From Thermoanaerobacter kivui (lineage in GTDB: Bacteria; Bacillota; Thermoanaerobacteria; Thermoanaerobacterales; Thermoanaerobacteraceae), in NCBI RefSeq assembly GCF_000763575.1, contig NZ_CP009170.1, forward strand, positions 2,257,501 through 2,321,500: a stretch of 64,000 nucleotides of DNA. Direction: 5' to 3'. The translations under genes were made by a program, and so were the position numbers. The notes under the pieces are model-generated. The model was not told the DNA's origin. It worked only from the letters and a program-made list of their open reading frames with translations, and ran no database searches. Below, piece after piece: positions 28,213 through 36,629 of this stretch; position 1 is the stretch's first letter, and the number at the start of each line of letters is the position of its first letter.

Positions 28213-28928
28213 GCCTCCACCCCCTTCTGGCTTAGAAATTTCACCAGCATAAGGCCATCGGTTTGAAAACTGGCTTTGTCTACATCCATCAAGTACCCCT
28301 TCCCATCTTCCTTTCCTTTTCTTTTAACCCTCTGGCAAAGCTTTAAAATATGCTTTGCTTTTTCTCTTGCTGTAGGCCAGTCCACTTGACGCTCCCTATT
28401 TTTCCTGTATTCTGCAGCCAAAAGGTCTACTAAATACTCTTCAGATATCCATTGTTCCGGTAGCTTCCCCTCCTGAGAAAACAAAGGTTCTATTCTCTCC
28501 CGCAAATTGTAAAAGAAAGTAAAATTGTATTCTTTAGGCTTGTCTCCTTCGGACAAAGCATTTAAAAACTCATCAAAGATATTGCCGTTATGGGTTTTGA
28601 TGAACTCCCAAGGAGCAGACCAAGTTAAAACTCGCCCCGATCCTTTCCAAACAGTTATAGCTAAGCTATCTCTTCCAGTTTCATCTTTAGCTACTCTATC
28701 CAGTAGGTCATGAGCTTCCTTTATAACTCCGGTTAATGGAACATTGTAGTGGGCATATACTAAAGCTGCCGAAATAGTGCCTTCACCATCTTCCTCCAAA
28801 ACTTCGTAATCATTTCCAAAGGTTTCTCTAAAAGCATTGACGTATGTTTCCCGCAACTTAAGAGCCAGAGATAGCGCTTTTTCCAGAGAAACCATTGCTA
28901 AGACGTCATCTCCTCCAGCATAAACCAA
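28209..28928 (-). pseudogene. cmr2: C-terminal fragment of module B Cas10/Cmr2
   Basis: The 3' part of cas10-B after the IS insertion. It begins just before V-Y-A-G-G-D-D-V-L-A, the cyclase motif, and continues through the D4 region to the normal end. A TTG at 28928 could start translation but has no clear ribosome site. Together with 30502-31737 and minus one copy of the 19-bp target duplication, the original gene would encode about 645 residues. Separated from the N-terminal half, it is unlikely to be active unless the two pieces associate. Confidence 0.92.
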
Positions 28929-28946
28929 AACTCCATTATGGAGTTG
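28928..28946. repeat. Target site duplication, left copy
   Basis: AAACTCCATTATGGAGTTG, a 19-bp direct repeat of 30513-30531. It includes the perfect palindrome ACTCCATTATGGAGT, so the element went into a palindrome within the cas10 coding sequence. Confidence 0.9.
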
Positions 28947-30512
28947 CAGACTGTTGACAAAATATCGGGAACCCGTTATGATGAGAAGGGTTCCTTGTTT
29001 TTTTAACGGTACAAAGCAAAAGAGGAGAGGAGAAGAAAGATGTTATCAAAGAAACAGGATGCCAGACATCAAATAGAATTTGTAAGCATAGATCAGTTAG
29101 TTCCAAAAGATCACCTTTTAAGGAAGATAGAAAGAGTTATAGATTTTAGTTTCATATATGATTTAGTAAAAGAGAAATATTCCGAAGATCACGGCAGACC
29201 AAGCATAGACCCAGTAGTACTCATAAAAATACTTTTCATTCAATATCTTTTTGGTATACCATCGATGAGGAGGACAATAGCAGAAATAAAAACAAATGTA
29301 GCGTATAGATGGTTTTTAGGGTATGGGCTGACAGAAGAAATACCTCATTTTTCAACATTTAGTCAGAACTACATAAGAAGATTCAAGGGGACGGATATAT
29401 TTGAAAAAATATTTACGAAAATTTTAGAAGAAGCAATAAAACATGGGCTAGTAAATGCAGAGGAAGTATTCATAGATTCAACCCATGTAAAAGCAAGTGC
29501 CAACAAGAAGAAATACACCAAAGAAATAGTAGAAAAAGAAGCCAGGACTTATCAAGAAAAACTAGAAGAAGAAATAAACAAGGATAGAGAGGCTCATGGC
29601 AAAAAGCCATTAAAGAAAATCAAGAAGATAAAGACGAAAGAAGTGAAAGTAAGCAAAACAGACCCGGATAGCGGAATGTTAAACAAAAACGGAAAAGAAA
29701 AAATCTTTGCATATTCTTTTCACACAGCCTGCGATAAAAACGGATTTGTATTAGGAGTAAAAGTTGAAGCTGCAAATGTACACGACAGTGTGATGTTTCA
29801 AGAAGTATTAGAAGAAGTTGAAAAGAGGGTAAGAAAACCGAAAGCAATAGCAGTAGACGCAGGCTATAAAAATCCGTACATATTAAAGACAATATTTGAT
29901 AGACAAATAATACCATCAGTGCCGTATACAAGGCCAAAAACAAAAGATGGTTTCATGAAAAAACATGAATTTGTTTATGATGAATACTATGACTGTTACA
30001 TATGCCCGCAGAATGAAATATTAACATATGTTACAACCAACAGAGAAGGATATAGAGAATACAAATCAAACCCAGAAAAATGTAAAAACTGTCCTCTAAG
30101 AGAAAAGTGTACCCAAAGTAAAGACTACACAAAGAGGATATTCAGGCACATATGGGAAGGATATGTAGAAGAAGCAGAACACCTAAGGCATACACCTTAC
30201 TGTAAAGAAGTATATGAGAGAAGGAAAGAGACAATAGAGAGAGTATTTGCAGATTTAAAGGAGAAGCATGGTTTGCGATGGACGACGTTAAGAGGGAAGG
30301 AAAAATTGTCCATGCAAGCGATGCTTGTTTTTGCTGCCATGAATTTAAAGAAAATGGCCTTATGGTTATGGAGGAAGGGCAAAGGGCCCTTTGACATTTC
30401 AAAACTTTATTCATTATTTGGAGTTTTAAAGAAAATTTTATCCAGATATATACAGCCCCTGCTTTCGGTACTAAGAAAACAGGGGCTAAAATTTTGCTTT
30501 GTCAACAAACTG
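28947..30512 (+). mobile_element. IS1182-like insertion sequence in cas10-B
   Basis: An element of 1566 bp with terminal inverted repeats: the left end reads CAGACTGTTGACAAAAT and the right end, reversed, CAGTTTGTTGACAAAGC. It has 19-bp flanking duplications and one transposase gene on the plus strand, opposite to the cas operon. The left end carries a stem GGAACCC/GGGTTCC (28969-28994) followed by TTGTTTTTTT, probably a terminator that blocks read-in from outside. The insertion is recent in appearance, since the duplications are identical and the transposase is open. Confidence 0.92.
28968..29004 (+). terminator. Intrinsic terminator at the IS left end
   Basis: GGGAACCC (28968-28975) and GGGTTCC (28988-28994) form a stem, followed by TTG and seven T. 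It lies upstream of the transposase start, the usual place for IS elements to stop impinging transcripts. Confidence 0.75.
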
Positions 30513-30554
30513 AAACTCCATTATGGAGTTGTACCACATCTTTTACGTTTTTAG
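29040..30554 (+). CDS. IS1182-family transposase
   Basis: A DDE transposase of 504 residues. The N-terminal DUF772 part shows V-P-K-D-H-L-L-R-K-I and G-R-P-S-I-D-P-V-V-L-I-K; the catalytic region shows F-I-D-S-T-H-V-K-A near residue 143 (first Asp), A-V-D-A-G-Y-K-N near 280, and E-R-V-F-A-D-L-K-E-K-H-G-L near 400 (Glu). A Cys cluster (YICPQN, CKNCPLREKC) is typical. It is preceded by GGAGAGGAG. The frame has no stop inside the element and runs 14 codons past the right end at 30512 into cas10 antisense sequence, stopping at 30554. Confidence 0.93.
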   Translation: MLSKKQDARHQIEFVSIDQLVPKDHLLRKIERVIDFSFIYDLVKEKYSEDHGRPSIDPVVLIKILFIQYLFGIPSMRRTIAEIKTNVAYRWFLGYGLTEEIPHFSTFSQNYIRRFKGTDIFEKIFTKILEEAIKHGLVNAEEVFIDSTHVKASANKKKYTKEIVEKEARTYQEKLEEEINKDREAHGKKPLKKIKKIKTKEVKVSKTDPDSGMLNKNGKEKIFAYSFHTACDKNGFVLGVKVEAANVHDSVMFQEVLEEVEKRVRKPKAIAVDAGYKNPYILKTIFDRQIIPSVPYTRPKTKDGFMKKHEFVYDEYYDCYICPQNEILTYVTTNREGYREYKSNPEKCKNCPLREKCTQSKDYTKRIFRHIWEGYVEEAEHLRHTPYCKEVYERRKETIERVFADLKEKHGLRWTTLRGKEKLSMQAMLVFAAMNLKKMALWLWRKGKGPFDISKLYSLFGVLKKILSRYIQPLLSVLRKQGLKFCFVNKLKLHYGVVPHLLRF

Positions 30555-31737
30555 AAAAACTATTCAAGGCAGAACTAATCTTTTTGGCATTGTACCTCCG
30601 CAAAAGAGCACCCATTCTATCTCCATCCATCAAAAGAAGAGCATAGAAGGAAGAAGGCTTTTCTCCTACCTTGTCCGTAAGCTCCTTTAAAGCTTTTTGA
30701 CATTTTTCTCTCTCATCTTTGGGATCTTTCCCACCTTCTTGCACCCAGAGATTGGGATTACTCAAAGCAGCTTGGTGAAAACAATTGCCATTCAGAGAGA
30801 GAAATTCTCTCGTCTGGGCATCGCGGTTTGCGATTTCTCTCAGCGAAGGGAAAAGCTCTAAATCTTCCTTGTGTGTAGCTCCAGGAAGAAAAGAAGCACA
30901 TTCTGCATATTGTCTCACTATTTCTGGAAGATTTTTTGCTGCCTTTATTATCCACGGCAAAGCTGACAAATACGGAGTAGAAGGATAATTTTTCTGCTCA
31001 GGATCCCATCCTATGGCTTCACGAGCTACCAAAGGAAAAAGCCTTTTGATTAACCCTATAGCAGAAAGTCTCTCCCTTTCATCCAGCTCGTACCCGCCTA
31101 CTTGTTTTCTTAAAGATTCCCAAAAAGCATCCTGTTTTTCTCTTTCTTTTATGCGCAAATACCCTGAAAGTTCCTGAAAATGTCCCATCAGGGTGCATTT
31201 ATCACCAGGTTCAGGAAGCAAAATGCGAATTCGCCAGTTTTTCCTGCGATCTAAAAGGTTTACCTGTCCTTCCTCCCCTAAAACCCACATTATTTCCCAG
31301 AAATTTTCCACTTGGCGCTTCCAAATTTCCTCAGTGTTGTTCCCGTCCTTGGCTACAGGCTGAACAAACTTATCCCAAACAGCCTGAGCTATTTTTAGCC
31401 AACCATTTTTTACAGCCTCCACACATTTCTGCGGGTCAAAATCTTCCGGAACCTTTGCCATGAAACGATTGGGCAAAGTGGCAATGCTAGGACCTTTTTT
31501 GACTTTCTCCCCCTCCCTTATCTCGGCAATGGTTTTCAAGAGAGCATCTACCCTTTCTCCCCGGTAATCCACCGCCGGGAACACCATCTCTCCGCCATTC
31601 ATCAAAACCTCAGAAATGGCCAAACCAGAAAGATACGAGAGAAGAAAAGACCCAACCCAGAAGTCCCTGGTTCTTCTCGCTTGGGCCACGAATTCCTGAA
31701 CGGGACCTATAGAGAAATGTAAACTCACTTTACTCAT
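30502..31737 (-). pseudogene. cmr2: N-terminal fragment of module B Cas10/Cmr2 (HD-less)
   Basis: The 5' part of cas10-B, which starts MSKVSLHFSIGPVQEFVAQA, that is directly at the family signature. The HD nuclease domain seen in module A is absent, and this is not caused by the insertion, since the start overlaps cmr1 by 8 bp as expected. L-L-M-D-G-D-R-M-G near residue 375 is the first Palm motif. The frame then passes the insertion point (V-Q-L-H-N-G) and stops in the IS end. The cyclase GGDD is on the other side of the IS. Confidence 0.92.
30513..30531. repeat. Target site duplication, right copy
   Basis: Identical to 28928-28946; marks the right border of the insertion sequence. Confidence 0.9.
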
Positions 31738-32866
31738 TTGGCCACACCACCTTGGCTCCTAAAGTTGGGCGCTTCAGGAAATCAGAAATTACGTCGTAAT
31801 TTACCTGCACGGGGACAATCTTTGATTGCCCACCCCTCTTGATTTCTACCCTTACATTCTGAGGTAAAAACTGAGATGGAATTAAACTAAGTACTCCTAC
31901 ATAATTACCATCAGCTAATTTATGAATATGAATAAACAAAGGGCTCGCTCTTCTCTTTTGTCCTTTTGAATCTGGTTCTATAGAAACTTTACCTTTGCCG
32001 CTAAAAAAGTAATTATGAGGCAAACCAAAAACTACTCGCCGTGGAATCCTGTTAATTCTCTTCCCATTCAAGAAATCAAGCATCAAGTCGTGGTCATCAG
32101 CAAAAATTTGCTCTGCTTTCTCCCCCCAAGGCAATACATGCTTATCTTTTGAAGCTCGTCCATAACTTCGATATCTCAACAACTCCATTCCAACCTCATT
32201 TAAGAGTGCAAGAGGATCTTTATCTCCTTTTTTTACAAATATTCGAGTTTTACTACTAAAAGCCGTGTATGGAGGTAAGGTGTCGTCTCTACTTACTTTG
32301 TTTAGAAATCCTCTAAGGAGGTTTTTTAATTCTTTTACATTACGAGGCTCATTCCACTCTTCATTATTTTCTACTCGCAGAGAAACCAAAGAAAGAGAAC
32401 CAAAACCTCTCCTGGACCTGGCTCCTGCTCCGCCAAAAAGCCCCAGAGCCTGTAAAGATTGTTTCAAAAATTTTAATTCTTCTTCTGATACAGATTTTTT
32501 TAAGAATAAACTGAGAGTAAAACTCCTGCCGTTTTCAATATATGGCCTAATTCCTTTTTCTGTCAAACCATACCCTAAGTAATTTAATCCATAAGTATAT
32601 TTATTGAAAATCTGTTTTTTATTAGGCATAAGCGTATTGTCATCAATTTTTATAAGAAACTTAGCTTGCCCCTCAGTACTGCCAAAAATACTATTTTCTA
32701 CCTCAAAAACTTCTTTTAGAGAACCCAGCTGGGGCCAGGCAACAGCTCGGAACCAAAATCGCAAGAGCCCTTTCAGGCTGGAAGGCCTAAGCTCTGTATT
32801 AGTTCCATTATCAGCCCCACCCATGAACATAGGTGTGCTTATATGATATGTAGCTTCAATTCGCAC
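31730..32866 (-). CDS. cmr1: Type III-B RAMP protein Cmr1 (module B)
   Basis: Cmr1 of module B, 378 residues from the GTG at 32866, which has a GGGGGGTGG site; a TTG at 32890 is open upstream without a good site. E-L-R-P-S-S-L-K-G-L-L-R-F-W-F-R is the diagnostic segment, followed by S-I-F-G-S-T-E-G. G-L-F-G-G-A-G-A-R-S-R-R-G-F-G-S is the RAMP glycine loop. First cmr gene after the accessory block, with about 110 bp of AT-rich sequence before it. Confidence 0.93.
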   Translation of the reverse strand: MRIEATYHISTPMFMGGADNGTNTELRPSSLKGLLRFWFRAVAWPQLGSLKEVFEVENSIFGSTEGQAKFLIKIDDNTLMPNKKQIFNKYTYGLNYLGYGLTEKGIRPYIENGRSFTLSLFLKKSVSEEELKFLKQSLQALGLFGGAGARSRRGFGSLSLVSLRVENNEEWNEPRNVKELKNLLRGFLNKVSRDDTLPPYTAFSSKTRIFVKKGDKDPLALLNEVGMELLRYRSYGRASKDKHVLPWGEKAEQIFADDHDLMLDFLNGKRINRIPRRVVFGLPHNYFFSGKGKVSIEPDSKGQKRRASPLFIHIHKLADGNYVGVLSLIPSQFLPQNVRVEIKRGGQSKIVPVQVNYDVISDFLKRPTLGAKVVWPNE

Positions 32867-32977
32867 TTTCCCACCCCCCTTTTTTGCCAATCTTAAAAAT
32901 AAATTTACCTTCGCTTTCTCGCCTTTACTTTATTGTCTGTATTTGCTAAAACAAATTTTTACTTTTTAGTTTTTTCC

Positions 32978-34255
32978 CTAATCTAAAAGTTTTTCCAACA
33001 TTGAATAAATTTCTTTTAATTGTTTTTCAATGCTGGTTGGTATTTCTTGAGCGCCCTTTGTTTTACCGCAGTGGGCAATGCTATTCCGTAGATCTCTGAT
33101 TTGTCCCCACAGTTTAACTAATTTTTCGCTCTCAGCCAATTGCTCAAACCATTCTGGTACTAAAGCTTCCTCCCCTTTTTTCTTTTTCAAACTACTGTTT
33201 AGGGCTAGCTCTATTGTATTCGTCCTGTAATCCCTATCCAACCATTCTTCTTTCAGATTTTTGTAAGCTACAAAATCCACTATCCATTCTCTAGTTAATA
33301 AAATTCCCTCTGTGTATCGTCCCTTATCTATATAATGTCGAATAATCGCTAATTGGCGTCGTAGATTCTCCCCAGTTAATTTCTGTGAATCGCATTCATA
33401 AGCCAATTCCTTTATTTCCCTTTTTACCTCGTCTAAAACCACCCCAAAGGGTTTAGCCCAAGTCTTTACTTCACCTGAAGCCTGTTCAAACAAAGGCAAT
33501 AATTCTTGAGAAAATTCCATAACTTTTAAAGGGCGGAGTAACTGCAAAGCTTGAGATACCCTTTTGAGCCCTTCTCCTAATTTCTTTAATTTAGTCGGTT
33601 TTTCTCCTGGCTGCTCTTCCTTCCAAATTTTATTCTGGGTTTCGGCTATCCGTTCCGCCAAAAAAGCGGCATCACTTCTTTGTCGCAAAAATTCTACTCC
33701 AATCATCCAATCAAACAAATCTATCAATTTTGTTAAGTCAAAGATAGGAACTATATCTTCCTCTCTTGCTTCATATGCACCGTACAAAATAGCTTTAATT
33801 TTTGCTCCTTTGACCCTTTCTAAATAGACAGCTGCCGTAAATACTATTAAAGGCAAAGATCGAAAGGCATGAGTAATATCCAGAATCACTTCGTCCCCTT
33901 TTTCTACAACTTGAGTACATATATCAAAGATTTCCCAAAGTTCCCCTTCTGATTTTCCCTCAGGAATTTCTCTTTCCTTTAATTTAACTTTATCTTTTAG
34001 ACGTTTTTGTAAAGTTTCCCAATAAGTCTCTTCTTCCAAAGGTTCTGGAAGTCCTTGGTTGCATTCGGGGCACTGCTCTCTTTTGGGAGGTCTATAATTT
34101 TTAGCCGATGGAGTCAGTAAAATTATAACCTCCTCAGGTTGAAAAATTTCAGCAACCGCTTCCGGAAAAAGATGGGTCCTAGCTTGCTTATCTTCCCAGA
34201 CATAAATAACTTCTTTATATTGTCCTTTGCCTAGAAAACTTATTGCTTTTTTCAT
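32978..34255 (-). CDS. csx2: CARF-HEPN ancillary protein, DxTHG/TM1812 (Csx2) family
   Basis: A 425-residue protein expected to be a ribonuclease switched on by cyclic oligoadenylate. The N-terminal CARF part has the TM1812-type opening (MKKAISFLGKGQYKEV) and the family motif D-I-T-H-A-F-R near residue 125, with Ala in place of the usual Gly of DxTHG. A C-P-E-C pair near residue 62 is unusual. The C-terminal HEPN part contains R-D-L-R-N-S-I-A-H near 390, whose R-x4-H can form the RNase site. It is intact, unlike Csx1 in module A. It lies 31 bp after the csx15-like gene. Family is well supported; activity is inferred. Confidence 0.88.
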   Translation of the reverse strand: MKKAISFLGKGQYKEVIYVWEDKQARTHLFPEAVAEIFQPEEVIILLTPSAKNYRPPKREQCPECNQGLPEPLEEETYWETLQKRLKDKVKLKEREIPEGKSEGELWEIFDICTQVVEKGDEVILDITHAFRSLPLIVFTAAVYLERVKGAKIKAILYGAYEAREEDIVPIFDLTKLIDLFDWMIGVEFLRQRSDAAFLAERIAETQNKIWKEEQPGEKPTKLKKLGEGLKRVSQALQLLRPLKVMEFSQELLPLFEQASGEVKTWAKPFGVVLDEVKREIKELAYECDSQKLTGENLRRQLAIIRHYIDKGRYTEGILLTREWIVDFVAYKNLKEEWLDRDYRTNTIELALNSSLKKKKGEEALVPEWFEQLAESEKLVKLWGQIRDLRNSIAHCGKTKGAQEIPTSIEKQLKEIYSMLEKLLD

Positions 34256-34286
34256 TACTTATCCCCTTTCAAATTTAACTTTTTTC

Positions 34287-34673
34287 TTAACTTCCTCTTC
34301 TTTTCCTCGCCTCCTCCCTCACTTGGTGTAGGTTAATAATCTCTGCTACTTCAAACTGGAGGGGAAGGCTTCCTTCTATTGGTCGAAGACGCAATACAGG
34401 AGGAAAATAGCCACACCTTCCGTGTACTTCTGCTAAAAGAGTTACTGCGCTTATGCTGAGAGATGGCGGATTTAGTATAAAAGGTACTGTTTGCCATTCA
34501 TGTGGCGTAAACCCTACTCTATCTACCAACTCAACAATTTGAGGAATTAAGGACTTCTGTTGGTCTATGTAAGCATCTATCTCTACAACGCGTTCTATTT
34601 TTTGCCCCAATTTTTCTTCTAGTTTTTGAATTTGGTTCTCTGTTAGAGGATGTGAGAAATTTATGAGAAACAT
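34287..34673 (-). CDS. csx15: Small CRISPR accessory protein Csx15
   Basis: A 128-residue protein starting MFLINFSHPLTENQIQKLEE, which I recognise as the Csx15 type found beside type III CARF genes. A conserved middle reads G-F-T-P-H-E-W-Q-T-V-P-F-I-L-N-P-P-S-L-S, then L-A-E-V-H-G-R-C-G-Y-F-P and L-R-L-R-P-I-E-G. The family is thought to bind or degrade cyclic oligoadenylate and so tune the type III response; I cannot derive that from sequence alone. It lies between the CARF-HTH gene and the CARF-HEPN gene, a position that fits a control role. Confidence 0.75.
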   Translation of the reverse strand: MFLINFSHPLTENQIQKLEEKLGQKIERVVEIDAYIDQQKSLIPQIVELVDRVGFTPHEWQTVPFILNPPSLSISAVTLLAEVHGRCGYFPPVLRLRPIEGSLPLQFEVAEIINLHQVREEARKRRGS

Positions 34674-34695
34674 TGCAAAAACCCTCCATATGTAG

Positions 34696-35592
34696 TTATT
34701 CTTCTAGATCTTTTAAGGCAAAATAGGGTGCAAATTCTGCAATGAGAAGATTGCGGTCTACTTTCATAGAAGGATAATCCTTCCACTCCTTTAATTTTTC
34801 ATAAATGACTTGCAATTGATTAGCTATAGTCTGCTCTTTTTTATGAAGAATCTTAGATATAGATGCATTGTCGTAACCTTTACATACAAGCTCAACAATC
34901 TCTCTTTCTGCTAGAGTAAGCCAATGATTTAAAAATTCCTTTTTTCTCTTAAACTCCGCTTTTTTAGTCAATTTTCTATACCAAATCTCAACTTCACTAG
35001 GGTCCCCTATCTCCGCTACTGTGCGCATTAAAGTAGAAGCTTCTGACCAACGTATTACAGGTATTTGCACTAACCAGACTTTTTCCTCACTTGAAAGATG
35101 AAGTTTGCGTTCATTCCCCGGTTCCCAACCTTCTGTAATAAGATACCATAAACGATCTTCATCCCCAAATAAAAGCTGAGCTACAAGCATTCCTACCACA
35201 CCCATTATTTTCCGCCCACCTGAAATAAGAAAATGGATTGTGAAATCATTTTGCTTAAGTTCTCGAATCTCTTTATAAATAGTGCTTAGCAAAGCCTTTA
35301 CACTTTCTTCTGTGAGAAAATCCTCTATCACCCCATCACGGGAATAACCCTTTACAGGTACTTTAACAAATTCCATCTTATAGAATTCCTTTAAAAACTC
35401 ATCGTCTAAAATTCTTAGTGCATCAAGTACTTTGGAGCTTTTGGTATATATCACAATTACCTTGCTAAGTGGATACCCTCTTTTTAGCAACTCATCTAAA
35501 GCAATAGTGACTACCTGTGGTTCACTTCCTAAAGTTGCTATTAAAACTTCTTTTCGTTTTTTTAGCCTTTCCTTTTTGTTTGGATTTTTCAT
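34696..35592 (-). CDS. CARF (NE0113-type) protein fused to a LuxR-type HTH
   Basis: A putative cyclic-nucleotide-sensing transcription factor. The ATG at 35592 (298 residues) is preceded by GAGGGCGGA; a TTG at 35643 is also open. Residues about 13-200 form a CARF domain of the NE0113 family: V-L-I-A-T-L-G-S-E-P-Q-V-V-T, then F-L-I-S-G-G-R-K-I-M-G, the motif usually written GGRKTM. Residues about 225-272 read as a GerE/LuxR HTH (LTLAEREIVELVCKGY, then ASISKILHKKEQTIANQLQVI). Known CARF-HTH proteins such as Csa3 use a winged HTH, so this combination is less usual. It is the second gene after cas6 and may control this operon and the module A operon. Confidence 0.85.
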   Translation of the reverse strand: MKNPNKKERLKKRKEVLIATLGSEPQVVTIALDELLKRGYPLSKVIVIYTKSSKVLDALRILDDEFLKEFYKMEFVKVPVKGYSRDGVIEDFLTEESVKALLSTIYKEIRELKQNDFTIHFLISGGRKIMGVVGMLVAQLLFGDEDRLWYLITEGWEPGNERKLHLSSEEKVWLVQIPVIRWSEASTLMRTVAEIGDPSEVEIWYRKLTKKAEFKRKKEFLNHWLTLAEREIVELVCKGYDNASISKILHKKEQTIANQLQVIYEKLKEWKDYPSMKVDRNLLIAEFAPYFALKDLEE

Positions 35593-35685
35593 GATAATTC
35601 CGCCCTCTTCCACCTTGTCAATTATTTTATCCAAATTGCTCAAATTTTTCTATGTAATGTGTTACTATTTTAAATAGTAATTCCT

Positions 35686-36441
35686 TCACCCTATTATCTC
35701 AAAACACCCAAACCCTTGTGAATTTTTGGCACCCAAACCTGTGTAGTAGGCAAGTTCCAGAAGTTCAGGAGTAGTCTCAACATCATATATCCCCATCCAT
35801 CCTTTTACATAAACATTTTTATATTTGATCATCTTTGAATATCTTCTGTCTTCTTTTTCCAATAAGGGATAAAGCTTAAAATATGGATCTTTCGCTTTTA
35901 CTTTATGGACTAATTCATATTTTTTAAGGAGATTGTTAAGTAAAAGGAGAGAAAATTTGTCATCCCATGGAGAATAATAATAAGTGTATTTTATGTCTCC
36001 ATTCCTAAGAGTAGTGTACATAACAACAGGAGAAATAAATTTTATCCTTGCTTTATTTTTAAAAACAGGAGGATTGTCTATATTGAGTGAATTCAAAATA
36101 AATTTTTGACCATTAAAATGGCAATACTCCTTTTTTAACGCATTTTTTGAAATATCAAATATAAATTCATCTAAAGGAGAGGCAACAGTAAATTTAAAAG
36201 GAGGTTTTATGCTTATTTTTTTCTGCCCTTTGGAATCTGTTAAAATCTTGAACTCCCCTTCAATTCTTGAAAAAGTAAATAATTTAAATTTTCTTTTTTC
36301 ATATTGAAACCCTTCATCATGTAAAAAAGCTGCAAACTCACTGTCCCCCATGAGGTCATACAAAAAGCCTTGAACTATATAATTATAATGAATTGGCAAT
36401 ACTAAATTTTTTTCTCCCACAAATTCCAAAGTAATTCTCAT
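35686..36441 (-). CDS. cas6: Cas6 pre-crRNA endoribonuclease
   Basis: A 251-residue double-ferredoxin protein that cuts the pre-crRNA in the repeats, leaving the ATTGAAAC handle. The N-terminus M-R-I-T-L-E-F and H-Y-N-Y-I-V-Q-G-F-L-Y, with a candidate catalytic His in the latter, match the family, and the C-terminus has the glycine-rich loop G-L-G-A-K-N-S-Q-G-F-G-C. It is the only cas6 in the window and first in the operon, so it probably serves I-B and both III-B modules. It is preceded by GAGGTG and by the conserved element at 36499. Confidence 0.94.
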   Translation of the reverse strand: MRITLEFVGEKNLVLPIHYNYIVQGFLYDLMGDSEFAAFLHDEGFQYEKRKFKLFTFSRIEGEFKILTDSKGQKKISIKPPFKFTVASPLDEFIFDISKNALKKEYCHFNGQKFILNSLNIDNPPVFKNKARIKFISPVVMYTTLRNGDIKYTYYYSPWDDKFSLLLLNNLLKKYELVHKVKAKDPYFKLYPLLEKEDRRYSKMIKYKNVYVKGWMGIYDVETTPELLELAYYTGLGAKNSQGFGCFEIIG

Positions 36442-36498
36442 AATAACACCTCATAAATTTATTCCAGTGAAGATATGGATATATTGGTTTTACGTGTA

Positions 36499-36532
36499 TA
36501 TAATTCTACATTAATTCTCATTTTTCCTTCTT
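36499..36532 (-). promoter_or_regulatory. Conserved upstream element of the cas6 operon
   Basis: A 34-bp copy of the element at 8721-8753: on the minus strand AAGAAGGAAA, a short variable part, then AATTAATGTAGAATTATA. It lies 58 bp before the cas6 start, against 82 bp (67 from the GTG) at cas10-A. No standard -35 box is seen, which suggests an activated promoter. Confidence 0.6.
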
Positions 36533-36593
36533 AACTTTTAAAAAATTTTTAATGATTTTGTCTAAATTTATTTAATAAATAGTAAACTATAAA

Positions 36594-36623
36594 ACAAAAA
36601 AGAAAAGCCCATTTTGAGCTTTT
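36594..36623 (-). terminator. Intrinsic terminator after sufU
   Basis: On the minus strand AAAAGCTC pairs with GGGCTTTT (36623-36603), followed by a T-rich tail. It ends the suf operon 7 bp after sufU. Confidence 0.7.
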
Positions 36624-36629
36624 CTCTCT

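Noticed and set aside
30502-31737. Loss of the HD domain of Cas10-B through the IS insertion
   Set aside because: The insertion is at the other end of the gene; the 5' end is intact and overlaps cmr1 normally.
32978-34255. Csm6 as name for the CARF-HEPN gene of module B
   Set aside because: The N-terminal motifs (FLGKGQYKEV, DITHAFR) belong to the TM1812/DxTHG group, and the locus is III-B, not III-A.
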